64,000 nucleotides of DNA from assembly GCF_014698795.1 (NCBI RefSeq), contig NZ_JACJTR010000001.1, positions 434,001-498,000 on the forward strand, in the 5' to 3' direction. This document shows positions 36,304 to 46,306 of this stretch, one piece after another. The notes below the pieces were generated by a model. The model did not search any database. It was not told the DNA's origin and worked only from the letters and a program-made list of their open reading frames with translations. The position numbers and the translations under genes are program-made. This stretch comes from Nostoc sp. FACHB-892. GTDB taxonomy: Bacteria; Cyanobacteriota; Cyanobacteriia; Cyanobacteriales; Nostocaceae. Positions within the stretch are counted from its first letter, which is position 1. Each line of letters starts with the position of its first letter.

Positions 36304-37713
36304 ATGACAACTTTCTTAGATTTGGACTATGTACATAAACAACAAAGCCAGCAGAACCAAGAACTAAACCTCTCTGCGGAAGACTACAGCTTACTAACCG
36401 ACCTTTACCAGTTGACAATGGCAGCTTGTTATACAGGCGAAGGTATAGAACAACGACGGGCAAGCTTTGAGTTGTCTGTCAGGCGATTGCCAGAGGGTTT
36501 TGGTTATTTAATTGCAATGGGGCTGACGCAGGCATTGGAATATTTGGACAAAATCCGCTTTAGTTCCGCGCAAATTGCGGCATTAAAGGCAACGGGAATT
36601 TTCGCTCAAGCAGGCGATCGCTTTTGGTCACTTTTAGCTGAGGGAAAGTTTACAGGTGATGTTTGGGCAGTACCAGAAGGGACAGCCGTCTTTGCCAATC
36701 AGCCACTGTTGCGGGTGGAAGCACCACTTTGGCAAGCACAACTAGTAGAAACCTACTTGCTGAATACGATTAATTACCAGACTTTGATTGCTACAAAAGC
36801 AGCACGGTTGCGGGATATAGCGGGGGAGCAAGCAACACTTTTAGAATTTGGGACAAGACGAGCATTTAGTCCCCAAGGGTCTTTGTGGGCGGCGCGGGCG
36901 GCGTTGGCAGGTGGTTTAGATTCCACTTCTAATGTGTTAGCAGCGCTACAACTAGGACAAAAGCCAAGTGGTACTATGGCACACGCCCTGGTGATGGCGT
37001 TGTCAGCAATAGAAGGCACTGAAGAACAAGCTTTTAGTGCATTTCATCGATATTTTCCGGGTGCGCCGTTGCTGATTGATACTTACGATACCATTGCTGC
37101 TGCCGGGCGCTTGGCCGAAAAAGTAAATTCCGGGGAAATGCAATTAACAGGAGTGAGATTGGATTCAGGAGATTTAGTTACCTTATCAAAACAGGTGCGA
37201 TCGCTCCTTCCTGGTGTGCCAATTTTTGCCAGCGGCGACTTGGACGAGTGGGAAATTGCCAAATTAAAAGCTGCTGGGGCCGAAATTGATGGTTACGGAC
37301 TGGGAACGCGACTAGTTACAGGTTCGCCTGTAAATGGAGTTTATAAACTTGTAGACATTGATGGTATCCCAGTGATGAAGCAGTCTAGTGGTAAAGTTAC
37401 TTATCCAGGACGCAAGCAGATTTTTCGCTCGTTTTCGAGAGGTAAGGTAAAAGCAGACAGGTTGGGACTTTTAGATGAAATTCCTTTGGATGAAGAACCT
37501 TTGTTGCAGTTGGTAGTACAAGAAGGCCAACGCTTGCAACCGTTAGATTCTTTGGCAACAATTCGTCAGCGTACCGCCGCCTCAGTTGCCAGTTTGCCAC
37601 AACAAACACGGCGTTTGGATCATCCTGTAGCTGTAGAAGTGGAGATTTCTGAGGGGTTACGGGTATTGACTGAAGAAACTAAGCAACGTAGACGTACCAG
37701 CGGCTTGCCGTAG
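36304..37713 (+). CDS. pncB: Nicotinate phosphoribosyltransferase
   Basis: Converts nicotinate to nicotinate mononucleotide in NAD salvage. The 469-residue protein has YSLLTDLYQLTMAACYTGEG, then FELSVRRLPEGFGYLIAMGL, LEFGTRRAFSPQGSLWAARAAL, DTYDTIAAAGRL, GVRLDSGDLVTLSKQVR and FASGDLDEWEIAKL. It is complete at both ends, with AAGGAAG ten bases before the ATG. It is first in a pncB-nadD-nrtR-like-nadE cluster and lies just after a palindromic operator candidate. Confidence 0.96.
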   Translation: MTTFLDLDYVHKQQSQQNQELNLSAEDYSLLTDLYQLTMAACYTGEGIEQRRASFELSVRRLPEGFGYLIAMGLTQALEYLDKIRFSSAQIAALKATGIFAQAGDRFWSLLAEGKFTGDVWAVPEGTAVFANQPLLRVEAPLWQAQLVETYLLNTINYQTLIATKAARLRDIAGEQATLLEFGTRRAFSPQGSLWAARAALAGGLDSTSNVLAALQLGQKPSGTMAHALVMALSAIEGTEEQAFSAFHRYFPGAPLLIDTYDTIAAAGRLAEKVNSGEMQLTGVRLDSGDLVTLSKQVRSLLPGVPIFASGDLDEWEIAKLKAAGAEIDGYGLGTRLVTGSPVNGVYKLVDIDGIPVMKQSSGKVTYPGRKQIFRSFSRGKVKADRLGLLDEIPLDEEPLLQLVVQEGQRLQPLDSLATIRQRTAASVASLPQQTRRLDHPVAVEVEISEGLRVLTEETKQRRRTSGLP

Positions 37714-37767
37714 GCTACCACAGAGGCGCTGAGTACACAGAGGTAAGAAGTACTCTTTCGGTATACG

Positions 37768-37812
37768 AATTACGAATTACGTTAACGAAGCGGGGCGTAG
37801 CCCATTACGAAT
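37768..37812. repeat. acgaatt heptamers around a gcggggcgtagcccatt block
   Basis: Two acgaatt copies, then acgttaacgaagcggggcgt, agcccatt and acgaatt again. The arrangement mirrors 19490-19540. It lies in the pncB-nadD spacer. Confidence 0.7.
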
Positions 37813-37816
37813 TATT

Positions 37817-38416
37817 ATGAGAGTTGCTTTGTTTGGTACTAGTGCCGATCCACCAACTGCGGGACATCAAAAAATTCTGAGTTGGTTATCTGAGCGTTAT
37901 GATTGGGTAGCGGTTTGGGCGGCAGATAATCCATTTAAGTCCCATCAAACGCCCTTGGAACACCGGGCGGCAATGCTGCAACTGTTGATTGCGAATATAG
38001 ACGCGCCACGGCACAACATTGCTTTGGAACAAGAATTGAGTAGCTTCAGAACACTAGAAACAGTGGAAAAAGCAAAGCTTACTTGGGGTGAAGATGCTGA
38101 ATTGACGTTGATTATTGGTTCAGATTTACTGACTCAGCTACCACGTTGGTATCGCATTGAAGATTTGTTACAGGAAGTGCAACTACTTATTGTACCGCGA
38201 CCTGGATATGCAATAGATGAATCTAGTTCAGAGGTAGTGCAAAAGCTGGGAGGGAAGATTGCGATCGCTAGTCTGATCGGTCTAGATGTTTCCTCAACAG
38301 CGTACCGCGAACATGGAGATCCCCAAGCCCTCACAGCCCCTGTAGTTGCCTATATTAATCGAGAGCATTTGTACGAATGCCAGGACGTTCACAAAAAAAG
38401 ATACCAACTCCGTTAA
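37817..38416 (+). CDS. nadD: Nicotinate-nucleotide adenylyltransferase
   Basis: Joins ATP and nicotinate mononucleotide to make deamido-NAD. The 199-residue protein starts MRVALFGTSADPPTAGHQK, carrying the TxGH nucleotide-binding motif, has LTLIIGSDLLTQLPRWYRIEDLL in the middle, and GLDVSSTAYRE (the ISST-type motif) near the end. Its last 40 bases overlap the next gene in another frame, so translation is probably coupled. The length is normal. Confidence 0.93.
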   Translation: MRVALFGTSADPPTAGHQKILSWLSERYDWVAVWAADNPFKSHQTPLEHRAAMLQLLIANIDAPRHNIALEQELSSFRTLETVEKAKLTWGEDAELTLIIGSDLLTQLPRWYRIEDLLQEVQLLIVPRPGYAIDESSSEVVQKLGGKIAIASLIGLDVSSTAYREHGDPQALTAPVVAYINREHLYECQDVHKKRYQLR

Positions 38417-39123
38417 ACCAACAACCTTTGGCCGATTTCAAGGTTGGTGTAGATAATGTAATTTTTTCTGTAGATACTGCACAGAATCGGCTGTTAGTTT
38501 TATTAGTAATGCGACAGCAGGAACCATTTGTAAATCATTGGAGCCTTCCTGGTACTTTAGTACGTCCAGGAGAGTCTTTAGAAGATGCCGCCTATCGCAT
38601 TATGGCGGAGAAAATTAAGGTAAACAATCTCTACTTAGAACAACTCTATACATTTGGAGGGCCGAATCGCGATCCACGGGAAGCAACTGATAGTTATGGT
38701 GTACGTTATCTATCAGTTAGTTACTTTGCCCTAGTGCGATTTGAGGAAGCCGAATTGATTGCCGATCGCATGACTGGCATAGCTTGGTATCCAGTAAAAC
38801 AAGTGCCACAATTAGCTTTTGACCATAATGAAATTCTGGCTTATGGGCATCGGCGGTTGCGTAATAAATTAGAGTATAGCCCGGTGGCTTTTGAAGTTTT
38901 GCCAGAAATGTTTACGTTGAATGATTTATATCAGTTATACGCCACAGTTTTAGGTGATAACTTTTCAGATTATTCTAATTTTCGAGCGCGTCTACTCAAG
39001 TTAGGTTTTTTATCAGATACCGGAATTAAAGTATCACGGGGTGCTGGCCGTCCGGCTAGTTTGTATAAGTTTGATGCGGAAGCTTTTGCTCCTTTAAAAG
39101 ATAAACCCTTGGTGTTTATTTAA
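38377..39123 (+). CDS. nrtR: NrtR-like Nudix transcriptional regulator
   Basis: Two-domain protein of 248 residues: an N-terminal Nudix-like fold and a C-terminal winged-helix DNA-binding domain (LNDLYQLYATVLGDNFSDYSNFRARLLKLGFL, then RGAGRPASLYKFD). The Nudix box reads TLVRPGESLEDAAYRIMAEKIKV; the catalytic Glu pair of REUxEExGU is lost (RIMAEK), which fits NrtR, where the domain senses rather than hydrolyses. NrtR represses NAD genes in many bacteria, and the cluster context supports that here. It overlaps nadD by 40 bases. Confidence 0.88.
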   Translation: MPGRSQKKIPTPLNQQPLADFKVGVDNVIFSVDTAQNRLLVLLVMRQQEPFVNHWSLPGTLVRPGESLEDAAYRIMAEKIKVNNLYLEQLYTFGGPNRDPREATDSYGVRYLSVSYFALVRFEEAELIADRMTGIAWYPVKQVPQLAFDHNEILAYGHRRLRNKLEYSPVAFEVLPEMFTLNDLYQLYATVLGDNFSDYSNFRARLLKLGFLSDTGIKVSRGAGRPASLYKFDAEAFAPLKDKPLVFI

Positions 39124-39221
39124 CCAATCTCTACCCAAAGTCCAGAGTTAAAAGTCTTAAGTCCAGAGTAACTTCTGACTCTTGACAAATGACAAATGAC
39201 CAATGACTAATCACAAATAAT

Positions 39222-40970
39222 ATGAAAATTGCGATCGCTCAAATTAATCCGACAATTGGTGATTTACTTTTGAATTCCCAAAAAATTCTAGATGCGGCAC
39301 AACGCGCCGCATCTAGCGGTATACGTTTGTTGCTAACACCAGAACTTTCATTGTGTGGCTATCCACCAAGAGATTTATTACTAAATCCAAGTTTTGTGGA
39401 AGCGATGGGCATCACTTTACAAAACTTGGCTCAAGATTTACCACCAAATTTAGCTGTGTTGGTAGGAACTGTTGAACAAAACCTCAATGCACATATTAGT
39501 GGTGGCAAAACTTTATTTAACAGCATGGCTTTGTTAGAGAATGGCAAGATTAAGCAAGTTTTTCACAAGCGACTTTTGCCTACTTATGATGTATTTGACG
39601 AACGTCGCTATTTTGAACCAGGGTTACAAGCTAATTATTTCACCCTAGATAATATCCATATTGGCGTAACTATTTGCGAAGATTTATGGAATGATGAGGA
39701 ATTTTGGGGCAAACGTAGTTATGCAGTGAATCCGATTGCTGACTTAGCAATTCTGGGTGTAGATTTGATTGTCAATTTATCTGCTTCGCCCTACACCGTC
39801 GGCAAGCAACAGTTTCGAGAAACAATGCTTAGGCATAGTGCAATACGTTTTCAACAACCGATTATTTATGCTAATCAGGTTGGTGGAAATGATGACCTAA
39901 TTTTTGATGGACGTAGTTTTGCCTTGAATCGTCAAGGTGAAATTATGTGTCGTGCCCGTGGTTTTGACACCGATTTAGTGGTAATTGAATTTGACGAGGA
40001 GCAACGAGATTTTCAATTAGGTTCTGTAGCACCTGCTTACAAATCGGAAGATGAAGAAATTTGGCAAGCTTTGGTTTTGGGAGTGCGAGATTATGCTCGC
40101 AAGTGTCGCTTTTCTAAAGTAGTGTTGGGTTTAAGTGGCGGGATTGACTCTGCAATAGTAGCTGCGATCGCAACTGCGGCACTCGGTAAAGAAAATGTCC
40201 TTGGTGTTCTCATGCCTTCCCCTTACAGTTCGGAGCATTCCATTAGTGATGCTGTAGCATTAGCCGAAAATTTAGGGATTAAGACTAATCTTTTACCAAT
40301 TAGGGAGTTAATGCAAGGCTTTGATCAAACTTTAGGTGATTTGTTTGCAGGTACTGAGTTTGGGTTGGCTGAGGAGAATATACAGTCCCGAATTCGGGGT
40401 AATTTATTAATGGCGATCGCTAATAAATTTGGCTATCTCCTTTTATCTACTGGTAACAAGTCAGAAATGGCAGTTGGTTACTGTACTCTCTACGGCGATA
40501 TGAATGGCGGGTTAGCGGTGATTGCAGATGTCCCTAAAACTCGTGTGTATTCACTTTGCCAATGGTTAAATCGCAATAATGAAATCATCCCGCAAAACGT
40601 CTTGACTAAAGCACCAAGCGCCGAACTCAAACCAGGTCAAGTAGATCAAGACTCTTTACCGCCTTATGAAATTTTGGACGATATTTTACAACGCCTGGTT
40701 CACAACCACCAATCAGCAGCGCAAATTGTTGCAGCAGGTCACGATCCGGTAATTGTAGATAGAGTAATTCAAATGGTAGCGCGGGCTGAATTTAAACGGC
40801 GACAAGCACCCCCCGGCTTAAAAATCACCGATCGCGCCTTTGGAACCGGTTGGCGAATGCCAATTGCCAGTAACTGGGTTGGTGTCAAAAACGCTTACCA
40901 AACTAAAAGCATAGCTACACCTACCTTAGTCTGTTGGGATGGACAAGACGCGCATCCGCAAATCAAGTAA
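39222..40970 (+). CDS. nadE: Glutamine-dependent NAD+ synthetase
   Basis: Amidates deamido-NAD, the last step to NAD. The 582-residue protein has an N-terminal nitrilase-type glutaminase domain (Glu in LTPELSLCGYPPRDLL, Lys in HKRLLPTYDVFDE, Cys in VTICEDLWND) and a C-terminal synthetase domain with the P-loop GLSGGIDSAIVAAI, then SRIRGNLLMAIANKFG and LLSTGNKSEMAVGY. Both parts are complete. It is the fourth gene of the NAD cluster. A STRR-like stretch (atgaccaatgacta) precedes the start. Confidence 0.96.
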   Translation: MKIAIAQINPTIGDLLLNSQKILDAAQRAASSGIRLLLTPELSLCGYPPRDLLLNPSFVEAMGITLQNLAQDLPPNLAVLVGTVEQNLNAHISGGKTLFNSMALLENGKIKQVFHKRLLPTYDVFDERRYFEPGLQANYFTLDNIHIGVTICEDLWNDEEFWGKRSYAVNPIADLAILGVDLIVNLSASPYTVGKQQFRETMLRHSAIRFQQPIIYANQVGGNDDLIFDGRSFALNRQGEIMCRARGFDTDLVVIEFDEEQRDFQLGSVAPAYKSEDEEIWQALVLGVRDYARKCRFSKVVLGLSGGIDSAIVAAIATAALGKENVLGVLMPSPYSSEHSISDAVALAENLGIKTNLLPIRELMQGFDQTLGDLFAGTEFGLAEENIQSRIRGNLLMAIANKFGYLLLSTGNKSEMAVGYCTLYGDMNGGLAVIADVPKTRVYSLCQWLNRNNEIIPQNVLTKAPSAELKPGQVDQDSLPPYEILDDILQRLVHNHQSAAQIVAAGHDPVIVDRVIQMVARAEFKRRQAPPGLKITDRAFGTGWRMPIASNWVGVKNAYQTKSIATPTLVCWDGQDAHPQIK

Positions 40971-41816
40971 TTAGTTATCAAAGCTCTTCCTACCTTGAAT
41001 TTTTGTTCAAGTCTCTCCCTCTTTGCATCGGAGTTGGACAGCTTTTGTTTAGTAAAACCAGAGAGATATCTTTTTATTAGACTGATTAGACGGACACTAC
41101 ATAACCCAATACGTTTCAGTTAAGCATCTCTTTCTTCTCTCTGCGTCCTCTGCGCCTTCTCTACGAGACGCTGCACGAAGGCGGTAGCCTGCGGCAAGCC
41201 GCTCCGCGTCTACGTTAAAAAATTAATTTTGGTAACACAGTTTTAGGCTTAACTGAACCGTATTGGGGTATGGACAACTTTATCGTCTTGGGCGCAATGC
41301 TAATTTTTCGTTGCTTCTTTTCTGCTAGCACATCTTGGCAGATGTCGTCATACGCACATAAGTACTTATTTCGACTAAACTGCATTTAGGGATTTTACTT
41401 AGAGATAAAATATATCCATGTGTATATTAGCTCCCAGTACAAAGAGAGATAGAAGAAAGACGATTTAGTGCGATGCTATTTCAAAGAATCAGGTTATTGT
41501 ATATAGACGCACCCATAATTAAATATTTTAAGAAGTGACGATGTTGACCTAAGTAATATATTTTGAATATATAGGAACCCGATTTGATAGCATGAAAAAT
41601 CTAAGTAACTGTAGGGCAAAGAATGCCCACCGGATAATGGTTTTGGTGCCTATTTCCAACCCTAAGTATGTTTCAACAATCAAATACGATTCCTATTCCT
41701 ATATATAGGCAACCATAGCCTTTGTTGTTAGTGAAAACTAGGAGATTTTATTTCTAGAGGAGCTTGAAGATGACAGCTTGATATCTGTATATTTTCTAAA
41801 AAACCTATTAGTACTT
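40971..41816. other. Spacer with repeats before the GGDEF/EAL gene
   Basis: About 850 bases without a recognisable gene. A GC-rich dispersed repeat lies at 41135-41222 (ctctgcg..., cttctctacgagacgctgc, ending gcgtctacgttaaaaaatt). GAGGAG at 41757-41762 precedes a three-codon ATG frame at 41770 (Met-Thr-Ala), which may be a leader. Otherwise AT-rich. Confidence 0.5.
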
Positions 41817-44800
41817 ATGAACCATTCTCTCTTAGATCAACATCTAATTAATGTACTAAAAGTCGTCTCAAAGTTTATAAGTGTATTTGTTACTTTAGTA
41901 GGTTTTCTTGTACTGATAGGCTGGTATTTTGATATTCAAGTGCTTAAAAGCATTTTGCCAGAGTCAGTATCGATGAAACCTAATACCGCTTTAGGTTTTG
42001 TCATATCAGGTTTGGCGTTAAATTTTCTTCACTCAACACAAAAATCAAAGCGTCGAATATCTCAGGGGTTGGCTTTGGCAATAGCACTTTTAGGATTGTT
42101 GACTATGAGTCAATACTTCTTAGGGTTGAATTTGGGAATTGATCAACTGCTATTTACAGATAAATCAGCAGCGATCGCTACCTCTTACCCTGGACGAATG
42201 TCACCTGTATCAGCCTTAAACTTTATTTTAATGGGTTCTGCTTTATGGCTTTGTGCTGACCGAAGCAAATATTATCGACAAGTACAAATAATTGCACTTA
42301 TTACCGCCCTGACATCGCTACAGGTTTTGATTGCCTATATTTACGGAGTCAAACCATTATTTGGATTGTCATTATTTACTCAGGCTGCCATCCACAGTGC
42401 TATTACGTTTCTCTTACTCTCGATTGGTACATTGTTAGTGGCTCCCTCTGAGGGTTTCATGGGCTTGATAACCAGTAATAGTGCAGGTGGGATAACGGCT
42501 AGAGTGCTACTCCCAGCCGCAATCATTATTCCCTTTACCTTAGGGGGGCTGCGAGTGTTTGGGGAAAAAGTGGGGTTGTTCGATCATGCTTTTGGCTTGA
42601 GCCTCCATGTAATTGGCAATGTAACCGCCTTTACGGGGTTAATTTGGTACTGTGCAGAAGGGCTATATCGCTTAGATATGAAGCGCCAACGGGTAGAAGA
42701 GGCATTAAGAACTGCTTATGCTGAACTGGAAGTCAGGGTAGAGGAACGCACAGAAGAACTATCTCAGGCAAACCAAGTTTTAGAGCAAGAAATTGCCGAG
42801 CGGTTGCGAACAGAAGCGGCTTTGCAACAATCTCTTAGACAAATGGCAGATATGAAGTTTGCCCTGGATCAATCCTCTATTATGGCGATCACAGATGCTA
42901 GAGGTATCATCACCGAAGTTAACGATAAATTCTGTGAGCTTTCTGGATATTCCAAAGAAGAATTAATGGGGCAAAACCATCGTATTATCAATTCTGGCTA
43001 TCATTCAAAAACCTTCTTTGAGCAAATGTGGGCAACCATTTCTCAGGGACAAGTTTGGCAAGGAGAGATTAAAAATCACGCCAAAGATGGTACATACTAC
43101 TGGGTGGCAACTACGATCGTACCGTTCCTAGATGACACGGGCAAGCCATATCAATACATTGCCATTCGCTTCGATATTACCAACCTCAAGGAGACCCAAG
43201 AAGCTTTACGCCAGAGTGAAGAGCGCTTTCGATGTGCCATTCTCGATGCTCCCATGCCCATCATGTTGCACACAGAAAATGGTGAAATTCTGCAACTCAA
43301 TCATGCATGGACAGAAATTACAGGTTACAGCATCGAAGATATCCCCACGATCGCGGATTGGACACAAAGAGCCTATGGCTGTCGTCAAGAACAAGTACAA
43401 TCTCAGATTAATTCCTTATATCGTCTTAATAGCCGAATTGCGGAAGGTGAATACACAATTGCAACCAGCACAGGTGAAACACGCATCTGGGATTTTTACT
43501 CGGCACCGCTTGGGCATCTACCCGATAGCAGAAGTTTGGTAATTAGTACAGGGTTTGACGTGACAGAACGCAAGCAAGCAGAATCACAATTGCGGCGGAA
43601 TGCTTTTTACGATGGGCTGACAGGTTTAGCAAACCGAGCTTTATTCATGGAACACTTAAAACACGCGCTCCAACAAACTAAACGGCAAAAAGATTATTTA
43701 TTTGCTGTATTATTTCTCGACTTAGATCGGTTTAAGGTGATCAATGATAGTCTTGGACACCTAAAAGGAGATCAATTTCTAATTACTATCGCCCACATTT
43801 TAACAGCCTGCATCCGCTCTACAGATATAGCTGCACGACTTGGGGGAGACGAATTTGCCATCCAACTGGAAGGAATTCAAGATGTCTCAGATGCCATTAA
43901 AGTGGCAGAACGAATTCAACAAGAACTAAGATTACCTTTAAAGGTTGATGAGCAAGAAGTTTTTACAAGTGCAAGTATCGGCATTGCTTTGAGTTCAACT
44001 ATAGAGTACGACCAACCAGAACAGCTGCTCAGGGATGCTGACACGGCGATGTATCAAGCCAAGGCTTTAGGCAAATCGCGCTATGCCTTATTTAACCCAG
44101 ATATGTATGCTAATGCGTTGGCAAGATTGCAGTTAGAGGCTGATTTGCGTCGAGCAATTGAACGTCTTGAGTTTCAAGTTTATTACCAACCGATTGTTTC
44201 GCTCACTAATGGCTCTATTTTAGGTTTTGAGGCACTCTTGCGCTGGCAGCATCCAGAGCGTGGTTTGCTTAATCCTGGAGATTTTATCCCCCTGGCAGAA
44301 GAAACTGGACTAATTGTCGAGATTGGCTACTGGGTGCTGTATGAAGCGTGTCGCCAAATGCGAGTGTGGCAGATGAGCTATCCTCACCATTCACTAAAGA
44401 AAATGAGTGTCAATCTCTCGGTCAAGCAATTTTGTCAGCCAAATTTAATTGAGCAGATTCGACACATTTTGGATTCAACAGGTCTTGATGCTAATAGTTT
44501 AGCGCTAGAAATTACCGAAAGTGTCATTGTAGAAAACGGTGATGAAGCAACTGCTATACTCTTACAACTACGAGAATTAGGTATTGAGATATCAATTGAT
44601 GATTTTGGGACTGGTTACTCTTCATTAGGTCGTCTTTATAGTTTTCCGATTAGTGTGTTAAAGATTGACCGTTCCTTTGTTAACCCAATGACTGCTGATA
44701 ACCGAAATCTGGAAATTATTGATATTATCGTCGCGCTGGCACATAAACTAGGTATGACAGTGATTGCTGAGGGTGTCGAGACACAAGAGCAAGTGCCAAT

Positions 44801-44909
44801 TTTAAAAAATCTACACTGTGAATCTGCCCAAGGATACTTTTTCTCTAGTCCATTGCATAGTTCAGAGGCAGTAGCATTAATTGCTGCTAATCCTGAATGG
44901 TGTTGGTAA
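41817..44909 (+). CDS. Membrane GGDEF/EAL protein with PAS domains
   Basis: Probable cyclic-di-GMP enzyme of about 1030 residues. Eight or so hydrophobic segments fill residues 15-290 (a MASE-type sensor region). A coiled coil (EALRTAYAELEVRVEERTEEL) and two PAS domains follow (about 345-460 and 470-590). The GGDEF domain starts near 605 and holds RLGGDEFAIQ, an intact active site; EAL follows with FEALLRWQHP, NLSVKQF, ITESVIVENG, IDDFGTGYSSL and ADNRNLEII/VIAEGVE. Both activities could be intact. The start could be TTG at 41778. Confidence 0.94.
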   Translation: MNHSLLDQHLINVLKVVSKFISVFVTLVGFLVLIGWYFDIQVLKSILPESVSMKPNTALGFVISGLALNFLHSTQKSKRRISQGLALAIALLGLLTMSQYFLGLNLGIDQLLFTDKSAAIATSYPGRMSPVSALNFILMGSALWLCADRSKYYRQVQIIALITALTSLQVLIAYIYGVKPLFGLSLFTQAAIHSAITFLLLSIGTLLVAPSEGFMGLITSNSAGGITARVLLPAAIIIPFTLGGLRVFGEKVGLFDHAFGLSLHVIGNVTAFTGLIWYCAEGLYRLDMKRQRVEEALRTAYAELEVRVEERTEELSQANQVLEQEIAERLRTEAALQQSLRQMADMKFALDQSSIMAITDARGIITEVNDKFCELSGYSKEELMGQNHRIINSGYHSKTFFEQMWATISQGQVWQGEIKNHAKDGTYYWVATTIVPFLDDTGKPYQYIAIRFDITNLKETQEALRQSEERFRCAILDAPMPIMLHTENGEILQLNHAWTEITGYSIEDIPTIADWTQRAYGCRQEQVQSQINSLYRLNSRIAEGEYTIATSTGETRIWDFYSAPLGHLPDSRSLVISTGFDVTERKQAESQLRRNAFYDGLTGLANRALFMEHLKHALQQTKRQKDYLFAVLFLDLDRFKVINDSLGHLKGDQFLITIAHILTACIRSTDIAARLGGDEFAIQLEGIQDVSDAIKVAERIQQELRLPLKVDEQEVFTSASIGIALSSTIEYDQPEQLLRDADTAMYQAKALGKSRYALFNPDMYANALARLQLEADLRRAIERLEFQVYYQPIVSLTNGSILGFEALLRWQHPERGLLNPGDFIPLAEETGLIVEIGYWVLYEACRQMRVWQMSYPHHSLKKMSVNLSVKQFCQPNLIEQIRHILDSTGLDANSLALEITESVIVENGDEATAILLQLRELGIEISIDDFGTGYSSLGRLYSFPISVLKIDRSFVNPMTADNRNLEIIDIIVALAHKLGMTVIAEGVETQEQVPILKNLHCESAQGYFFSSPLHSSEAVALIAANPEWCW

Positions 44910-45295
44910 AAATAAACGAGTCCTGCTTAGTCAATAGGAGATAGATTATACCAATTCCTTACACCTAAATTGGTAGAAAAAGATGATAACCCGATCGCCT
45001 ACTTCCTGAATTGAACCCAAAAGTTTCTATTATAGTTAATTCACCCCGTCGAACTCATGTGGCTACATCCGCATGATCATCGGAAATTAGTAACGCAGTG
45101 GACTGGACTCAATCACCTGGCACGCAGACAACGAATCATTGGTAGGCTTTGAGCTAGCGATCGCAACCGTATTGATCTATAAACAAGCTTGTTCTGAATT
45201 TATACTTTTGTTTGCTTAAGAGTATTGTTTCAAACAAAATTAATCGTGAAAATGATGTTTATACTTAGAAATAAGTAAATTAAGGTAGGTGCATA
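44910..45295. other. Spacer, 385 bases
   Basis: No gene seen between the GGDEF/EAL gene and the peptidoglycan-binding protein. AGGTAGGTG just before 45296 is the ribosome site of the next gene. Confidence 0.45.
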
Positions 45296-46204
45296 ATGAA
45301 ACTACAAGATTTCTTGGGAAAAGATGAGAAATGGGCATTTGATGCGATCGCAGAGGATGCAGAATTGGCTCGTCAGATTCAGATACTGTTAATCGGCTTA
45401 GGTTTGCTAGAACCTCCAGCCGATGGTAAATTTGGCCCTGTTTCTGTGATATCTCTCAAAAAATTTCAAGAATTAACCAAGACTGAAGAGAGTGGCTTTT
45501 TAGGAGCAGTCACAGCCAAGAAACTAATTGAAACCAAACTAGATGATCTTCCTAAACCCCCCTTAAAACTAGGCAACGACGTCGCTAGTAGGATTGTGAA
45601 ATATATGCTATCTAAAGGTTACCAGGTATTTACCAATCCAAAAGAATACAACATTGTTTATGTAGAAGGTATAGATGCAAACTGGAAACTCAACAGTGAT
45701 ACACCTAATCAATTTAATGATCGGCGGATTGTGATTGAAGTAGTAAATGGAGTTCCCAAAATCATAGATAACTGGGAAGCTACTACAGAACCAGGGAAGT
45801 ACTACACTTATAATCCGATGAATCCCAAAGGAGCAGCTAGGATTCAGTTTGGACAATACAAAGCTTGGGCTGTTGGCACTCACGGCACAGCAGAGCCTCA
45901 CGAAGCATTAGTCCAAGTTGGAGATATAACTGTTTGTAGAGATTTCAATAAAGATTTTAAACGAACTGGAGACAAACTTGATACAGGCAATAATTTTTAT
46001 GTGAATCAACACTACGGCTTTGATTTTCCTCGAAATGATATTCGCCTTGCTAGTGCGGGTTGTTTAGTGGGGCGTACCCGTGATGGACATAGAGAGTTTA
46101 TGGCACTTATTAAACAAGATCGTCGTTATGTCGCTAATCGCAAATATACTTTTTACACTAGTGTGATTCCTGGGGATGATTTACTCAAAATGTTTCCAGG
46201 ATGA
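45296..46204 (+). CDS. Peptidoglycan-binding domain protein with unassigned C-terminal domain
   Basis: Protein of 302 residues. The N-terminal third is a PG_binding_1 domain: LARQIQILLIGLGLLEPPADGKFGPVSVISLKKFQ and SGFLGAVTAKKLIETKL. The rest is a separate domain with VEGIDANWKLN, ARIQFGQYKAWAVGTHGTAEPHEAL and SAGCLVGRTRDGHREFM; the GC(L)V wording recalls peptidase-like folds but is not assigned. There is no signal peptide. The role may be cell-wall hydrolysis or a phage-type lysin. The ribosome site AGGTAGGTG fixes the start. Confidence 0.78.
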   Translation: MKLQDFLGKDEKWAFDAIAEDAELARQIQILLIGLGLLEPPADGKFGPVSVISLKKFQELTKTEESGFLGAVTAKKLIETKLDDLPKPPLKLGNDVASRIVKYMLSKGYQVFTNPKEYNIVYVEGIDANWKLNSDTPNQFNDRRIVIEVVNGVPKIIDNWEATTEPGKYYTYNPMNPKGAARIQFGQYKAWAVGTHGTAEPHEALVQVGDITVCRDFNKDFKRTGDKLDTGNNFYVNQHYGFDFPRNDIRLASAGCLVGRTRDGHREFMALIKQDRRYVANRKYTFYTSVIPGDDLLKMFPG

Positions 46205-46306
46205 GGTAATGGTTAATTGGTAGCGCTTGTTGTTGTGATGAAATGTGTATTGAGGGCGTACAGCTGTGCGCCCCTAATTTATGTTAGATATCGCAGGCGA
46301 TTTTGT

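Noticed and set aside
41770-41781. Three-codon frame Met-Thr-Ala after GAGGAG
   Set aside because: Could be a leader peptide, but is too short to support as a gene; recorded only in the spacer note.
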